From the NCBI RefSeq assembly GCF_009711415.1, contig NZ_SMLZ01000104.1, forward strand, positions 1-64,000: a DNA stretch of 64,000 bases. Direction: 5' to 3'. The first letter of the stretch is position 1, and each line of letters starts with the position of its first letter. The translations under genes and the position numbers were made by a program. Positions 59,842 to 64,000 of this stretch are shown one piece after another. Source of the DNA: Roseibium denhamense. GTDB taxonomy: Bacteria; Pseudomonadota; Alphaproteobacteria; Rhizobiales; Stappiaceae. The notes under the pieces were generated by a model, which ran no database searches, was not told where the DNA came from, and was given only the letters and a program-made list of their open reading frames with translations.

Positions 59842-60903
59842 TTAAATGATCTCATCCTCATCAAACAACGGGTCGGCTTCAAGCTGAGATGTCAGACTGT
59901 CAAGTGTCTGTTCGGCATCATACTTCTCGCTGACATCTGCAATATGAAACAACCCATCACCCTCGTTGACGACCGGAAGGTTTGTGCGACCGATAACAAG
60001 TCCGCCGTAACTTGCAATGACCTCGCGTTCATTTTCACCGAACGGATCTGAAACAATGCCGAGCAGCATATCCGGTTCGACCACATCGCCCGTCGATTTG
60101 AAGGGCCGCAACAGGCCGCCGGCCGGAGACCGTGCCCAGTAACTTGCCTTTGTGAGGATGGATCTGGCCTTCGGTTTTGTGATCCCTTTGGCCCCGAGCA
60201 TCTTCAGCGCACGCATCACACGAAGCACACCGGAAACACCGGCACGGATGGCCATTTCGTCGAATCTGAGCCCTTCTCCGGCTTCATAGACCAGTACGTC
60301 GATCCCTTTTTCCTGGGCGGCTCCGCGCATGGATCCTTCGCGAACCTTTGAGGTCAGGACGACGGGCGCCCCAAATGCTTTGGCGAGCGTCAAGGTTTCC
60401 GGCCGCAGCGGCGACACCCGGATTTGCGGCAGGTTCGTGCGGTGAATGGCTGCGGAGTGAAGATCAATTCCGAAGTCCGACCGGTTGACGATTTCGGTCA
60501 TGAACAAATGGGCAAGCCGTCCGGCGAGTGATCCGCGCTGGGTGCCTGGAAACGAGCGGTTGAGATCACGCCGGTCGGGCAGATACCGGGAATGGTTCAA
60601 GAACCCGAAGGCATTCACAATGGGAATGACCAGAAGAGTGCCCTTCAGGCGCTCAAGCTCCGGGGCTGAAAGCTGAGGAGCGTTGAGAACGCGGCGTGCA
60701 ATTTCAACGCCGATCACCTCATCGCCATGGACCGCCGCACTCACAAACATCACCGGGCCGGGCTTTCGGCCGTGGATGACGTGAACCGACATGGTGACCG
60801 GGGTATGATCCGACAAAACGCTGACGGGAAGATCGATGGTACGCCGGGTTCCAGGTGAAATGGTGAACTCGCCGATCTGAAAAGGTTTTGCTTTTGAATT
60901 CAC
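59842..60903 (-). CDS. succinylglutamate desuccinylase/aspartoacylase-like deacylase
   Basis: 353 residues, M14 zinc carboxypeptidase-like fold. Zinc ligands H and E in AAVHGDEVIGVE, then DRRDLNRSFPG, and third ligand in GIDLHSAAIHR. It lacks a signal peptide. It starts 10 bp after the rimK stop, so it is in the rimK operon. Probably trims Glu or an acyl group from the RimK product rather than acting in arginine degradation. Confidence 0.88.
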   Translation of the reverse strand: MNSKAKPFQIGEFTISPGTRRTIDLPVSVLSDHTPVTMSVHVIHGRKPGPVMFVSAAVHGDEVIGVEIARRVLNAPQLSAPELERLKGTLLVIPIVNAFGFLNHSRYLPDRRDLNRSFPGTQRGSLAGRLAHLFMTEIVNRSDFGIDLHSAAIHRTNLPQIRVSPLRPETLTLAKAFGAPVVLTSKVREGSMRGAAQEKGIDVLVYEAGEGLRFDEMAIRAGVSGVLRVMRALKMLGAKGITKPKARSILTKASYWARSPAGGLLRPFKSTGDVVEPDMLLGIVSDPFGENEREVIASYGGLVIGRTNLPVVNEGDGLFHIADVSEKYDAEQTLDSLTSQLEADPLFDEDEII

Positions 60904-60913
60904 TCAAGTGTTC

Positions 60914-61819
60914 CTATCCGCGGCCCTTTGTTTTTGTTTTCCCGACAGCATAGTTTGCCGCGAGGAAATCAATTATTTTGCCGGCAGCATCCTTACCGGT
61001 GGCCTTTTCAACGCCTTCGAGCCCGGGGGATGAATTGACTTCCATCACCACCGGACCATGGTTGGACCTGAGCATATCAACGCCGCACACATTCAGCCCC
61101 ATGCTCTTGGCCGCCCGGATCGCGGTAGAGCGTTCTTCAGGCGAGATCTTGATGGCCGCAGCACTGCCACCCCGGTGGAGATTGGAACGGAACTCGCCTT
61201 CCGCCCCGGTCCGTTTCATAGCGGCGATCACCTTGCCGCCGACGACAAGCGCCCGGATATCGGTGCCACCTGCTTCCTTGATGAATTCCTGAACCAGAAT
61301 GTTCACATTGGCACCGCGGAAAGCTTCGATCACCGACTTGGCCGAGCGCTCTGTATCGGCCAGAACCACCCCAATCCCTTGTGTTCCCTCCAAAAGCTTG
61401 ATGACGACAGGCGCCCCGCCCGCAGTTTCTAGAACCTCGGCGGTCATCTTGGGATCGTGGGCGAATGTGGTGACCGGCAGGCCAATGCCATCACGGGCCA
61501 GCAACTGCATGGACCGGAGCTTGTCACGAGACCGCCCGATGGCAACGGATTCGTTGAGCGGATAAACGCCCATCATTTCGAACTGGCGCAACACAGCCAG
61601 ACCGTAAAAGGTGATCGACGCACCGATACGGGGAATGACCGCGTCAAATCCGGTCAGCTTTGCCCCGTTGTAGTAGATTTCCGGCCGCCGGGACGCGATG
61701 TTCATGTAACACCGCAAGGTGTTGATGATCTCCATTTCGAAACCGCGTTCTTCGGCGGCTTCCTTAAGGCGGCGGTGGGAATAAAGATCGGCGTTCCGCG
61801 CCATCATTGCAATTTTCAT
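60914..61819 (-). CDS. rimK: RimK-type alpha-L-glutamate ligase
   Basis: 301 residues, nearly the length of E. coli RimK (300) with the same landmarks: [71 protein letters not shown], and the metal-binding [19 protein letters not shown]. An ATP-grasp enzyme that adds glutamates to the C-terminus of ribosomal protein S6 or makes poly-Glu. Middle gene of a three-gene operon with a retropepsin-like protein and an AstE-like deacylase. Confidence 0.95.
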   Translation of the reverse strand: MKIAMMARNADLYSHRRLKEAAEERGFEMEIINTLRCYMNIASRRPEIYYNGAKLTGFDAVIPRIGASITFYGLAVLRQFEMMGVYPLNESVAIGRSRDKLRSMQLLARDGIGLPVTTFAHDPKMTAEVLETAGGAPVVIKLLEGTQGIGVVLADTERSAKSVIEAFRGANVNILVQEFIKEAGGTDIRALVVGGKVIAAMKRTGAEGEFRSNLHRGGSAAAIKISPEERSTAIRAAKSMGLNVCGVDMLRSNHGPVVMEVNSSPGLEGVEKATGKDAAGKIIDFLAANYAVGKTKTKGRG

Positions 61820-61901
61820 ACGTACGTCCCCTTGTTTCCTTCTGGACAGGGTTTAATTGCCGCCGTCTCGTTACCCGAGGCCTCGTACAAGCGGATTTAG
61901 G

Positions 61902-62375
61902 TTACTTCTCAGGAGCCCTTTGTGGCTTGCCAGTCAAAAAGGAGCGCCCGGCATGCACCAACACATTGTGGCGCCGGATCGCGGTCCGTCCCAAAATCAT
62001 GTCAAACCCCATGTTCTCGCGGTTGGCGAGCGAGACATCCACATGCCAGTGATGGGTGCCGATATGCAGCAGGGTCCGGATGACGATCCGCCGCTCCGGA
62101 ACACCGCTTGTGTTTTTGATATTGCGTTGATCGATCACCGGAACTTCCACCTGGAAATCGCTGTGATGTTTCGATGCTGGAACCTTGAACCGCACCCAGG
62201 TGCGCCCGTCCTTATCGAATGTTTCCTGATCTTCCGCATGAAGTGCGGATGTGCGTGCGCCCGTGTCGATCTTGGCGCGCATATCGAACACACCAAGCTC
62301 TGGAAGGCTAACAACCTCGCGCCAACCGATAACGTTCGCTTTGGCTTGGAGACCGCCCTTTTTAACCCCTGCCAT
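61902..62375 (-). CDS. retropepsin-like protein, RimB / PF05618 family
   Basis: 157 residues. The aspartic-protease-like motif KIDTGARTSALHAED and the late FDMILGRTAIRRHN are the two halves of a retropepsin fold (PF05618, often mislabelled ATP-dependent zinc protease). In pseudomonads the RimB protein of this family modulates RimK. First gene of the rimB-rimK-deacylase operon, with 82 bp before rimK. The active Asp is D38. Confidence 0.88.
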   Translation of the reverse strand: MAGVKKGGLQAKANVIGWREVVSLPELGVFDMRAKIDTGARTSALHAEDQETFDKDGRTWVRFKVPASKHHSDFQVEVPVIDQRNIKNTSGVPERRIVIRTLLHIGTHHWHVDVSLANRENMGFDMILGRTAIRRHNVLVHAGRSFLTGKPQRAPEK

Positions 62376-62656
62376 TCAATGACTTCCAGACACCAAGAAA
62401 TCACCCGTGCCTTGATTTCGACGTTTAATAGAGCATTGCATGACGCATGCATCCGGTGCAAACAGCTTCTGCGTTTCAAGCTTGTATTCACCGCGCATAC
62501 GTTTGCCCCCTTTTCGTTGGAAGCCGCTGATTTTAGGCCGCCTCTTCCCTTGACCGGAGATTGGGCTATGGTGCGCTCAATCAATAATCGCCGGCCGAGG
62601 GCGCATGGAGAGATCATGCCCCGCCCAAACCACGCCCCGCCGGTGCAGGACATCCG

Positions 62657-63652
62657 ATGACTGACCCCATCAAAACGCCTCAGCCGGCCGAGCGGCCCAA
62701 TCCGGAGTTCCGTCGCCGTCGTGCCGCAAACCGGATCAGAACCTACCTCAACCAACTTCCCGCCAACACGATCGGCGCGCTCTGGATCCTGCTCGCAGCC
62801 TTCTTGTTTTCGATCATGGTGGCCCTGTTCAAATTTATTGGTCAGGACCTTTCCGTTTTTCAGATCCTGGTGGTGCGTCAATCCGTGATGCTCTTGATTG
62901 TGGCTCCAAAGATCCTCGGCGGACTGCCCGGTTCGCTGGCCACGAAACGGCCGGGCCTTCAAGTGACCCGGGTTCTTTTTGCGTCAGGCGCCATGCTGTG
63001 CGGGTTTACGGCTGTGGTGGAAATGCCCCTTGCTGATGCCACGGCAATCAGTTTCTCCAAGACCTTCTTCATCACGATCTTCGCAATCTGGCTGCTCGGC
63101 GAGACCGTCGGTGTGCACCGCTGGGGCGCAACGATTGTCGGCTTCCTGGGCGTTCTATTGATGCTGCGACCGGACGGCGAAGGCTTCATCGACCCGTTTG
63201 CATTGCTGGCGATAGCCGGAGCGGCCTGCGCCGGAATGGTCATGATCGTGGTCCGGATCCTTACCCGAACCGACCCGCCGGTCACAATCCTGACCTACCA
63301 GGCCCTGGGAGTCGGCGCGTTGATGCTGATACCGGCCATCATGACATGGCAGCCTCCGACCCTGTCCCAATGGGGGCTTTTGCTCGTGATCGGCGTCATT
63401 TCCTGGGCAGCGCAGATGGCGAATATACGCGCCTTCAAGTCCGGCGAAGCAACGGCGATAGCCTCGCTCGATTATACCCGGCTTTTGTATGCCACCATTT
63501 TCGGTGCTCTGATCTTCAGCCAATGGCCCCGTCTTGAGACCCTGCTGGGCGCGGCTGTCATCATTACCGCCTCCATCTACACCGTTCGCCGGGAGGCAAA
63601 ACGCGGCCGGGAACTCGCCCGCGCGGCAGACGGACGCGGCTACACAAACTGA
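62657..63652 (+). CDS. EamA/DMT-superfamily transporter
   Basis: 331 residues, ten hydrophobic segments in two EamA repeats (LWILLAAFLFSIMVALFKFI, FASGAMLCGFTAVVEMPLAD; AQMANIRAFKSGEATAIASL). It resembles the protein at 54950 in plan. A polar N-terminus of about 40 residues precedes TM1. Exports an unknown metabolite. Divergent from the rimB operon with 281 bp between, in which no clear signal was seen. Confidence 0.88.
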   Translation: MTDPIKTPQPAERPNPEFRRRRAANRIRTYLNQLPANTIGALWILLAAFLFSIMVALFKFIGQDLSVFQILVVRQSVMLLIVAPKILGGLPGSLATKRPGLQVTRVLFASGAMLCGFTAVVEMPLADATAISFSKTFFITIFAIWLLGETVGVHRWGATIVGFLGVLLMLRPDGEGFIDPFALLAIAGAACAGMVMIVVRILTRTDPPVTILTYQALGVGALMLIPAIMTWQPPTLSQWGLLLVIGVISWAAQMANIRAFKSGEATAIASLDYTRLLYATIFGALIFSQWPRLETLLGAAVIITASIYTVRREAKRGRELARAADGRGYTN

Positions 63653-63677
63653 AAAAGGCAGCGGAAAAGCTGCCTTC
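63652..63677 (-). terminator. terminator of acyl-CoA synthetase gene
   Basis: Stem AAGGCAGC / GCTGCCTT with a GGAAAA loop. On the minus strand it runs into TTTTTC, so it ends the gene at 63702; it lies right after the DMT gene stop. Confidence 0.75.
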
Positions 63678-63701
63678 TTCGAAAGAGTCTTCCTGTCCGG
63701 A

Positions 63702-64000
63702 TCAAGCCGCAGCGCGCTTGGCTGCCTCTTCTTCGACCAGTTCCTTCTTTGACAGTTTGCCGACCATTGTCTTGGGCAGTTCATCGCGGAACTCGAATTC
63801 CCGCGGCATTTCAATCGTTGAAAGGTGATCCTTGAGGAAGGTTTTCATCTCTTCACCCGTCACGGCATGACCTTCCTTCAGTTTGATAAAGGCTTTTGGA
63901 GACTGGCCGCGATAATCGTCCGGCACCGCAATCACGATGGTCTCGTCAACCCCCTCATGCTGATAGATCGCTTCTTCGATCACACGCGGATAGACGTTGT
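63702..64000 (-). CDS. AMP-forming acyl-CoA synthetase, C-terminal part (cut by window edge)
   Basis: The frame is open to the right edge (reads NVYPRVIEEAIYQHEGV), leaving the last 99 residues. VYPxxIE, the hinge-side sequence AVPDDYRGQSPKAFIKL, and the catalytic lysine in LPKTMVGKLSKKEL are the C-terminal domain of fatty-acid or related CoA ligases. Substrate and N-terminus are outside the window. Confidence 0.92.
   Translation of the reverse strand, partial: NVYPRVIEEAIYQHEGVDETIVIAVPDDYRGQSPKAFIKLKEGHAVTGEEMKTFLKDHLSTIEMPREFEFRDELPKTMVGKLSKKELVEEEAAKRAAA

Overview
The window is chromosomal DNA of a motile alphaproteobacterium, most likely order Hyphomicrobiales and close to Roseibium/Labrenzia/Stappia. 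Evidence: the FlbT/FlaF flagellin regulators, a giant polar-growth-ring-type coiled-coil protein, a STAS-fused MlaE permease, several TRAP transporters, a DgcN/DgcA D-glutamate pair and an even, moderately high GC content. The genus is an inference. No tRNA, rRNA, CRISPR array, insertion sequence or prophage was seen.

Layout. 1-8.3 kb is a flagellar block: the 3' end of one flagellin, a complete second flagellin, then flbT and flaF on the plus strand. These converge on an flgE-flgK-flgL operon on the minus strand, which has a textbook sigma-54 promoter. 8.5-18.2 kb holds a MoxR ATPase, a secreted protein, a SixA-like phosphatase, the ycjX-ycjF pair, an autotransporter with eleven exact 25-residue repeats, a Tat-exported intradiol-dioxygenase-like protein coupled to a bis-heme membrane protein, and a CoxE-type VWA protein. 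18.2-24 kb holds a SABATH-like methyltransferase, a universal stress protein, a divergent AraC regulator/MFS pair, a 2Fe-2S ferredoxin and an Hpt protein.

24.1-29.7 kb is one 1,858-codon gene for a membrane-anchored coiled-coil protein. About 1,100 residues of it form an unbroken series of roughly 100 eleven-residue repeats. 29.8-38 kb holds a MarR regulator divergent from a complete TRAP transporter (dctPQM), then an Mla-type lipid-transport operon on the minus strand (permease, ATPase, MCE protein, lipoprotein).

38.1-47.4 kb holds dgcN-dgcA, an MFS transporter, a CheZ-like phosphatase with five FliM-like motifs in its tail, a globin-coupled chemoreceptor, a threonine dehydratase-like enzyme, and a metallophosphoesterase/glycosyltransferase pair that resembles the PlcP/Agt phosphate-stress lipid-remodelling module. 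47.6-55.9 kb holds an SDR protein lacking the YxxxK motif, a FadL-type porin interrupted by one in-frame TGA, an FAH-family hydrolase, a thiM-thiD operon under a TPP riboswitch that also contains an orphan TRAP binding protein, a stand-alone Lrp/AsnC ligand domain, a small secreted protein and a DMT exporter.

56.3-64 kb holds a short SbmA/BacA-like protein, an orphan CoxL-like molybdenum hydroxylase subunit, a three-gene peptide-tagging operon (retropepsin-like protein, RimK, AstE-like deacylase), a second DMT exporter and the 3' end of an acyl-CoA synthetase gene.

A roughly 38-bp REP-like palindrome occurs three times, each time between convergent genes. The signals I consider most worth follow-up are the hendecad array, the TRAP protein in the thiamine operon, the FliM-like motif array in CheZ, the REP-like family, the RimK operon and the TGA-interrupted porin.
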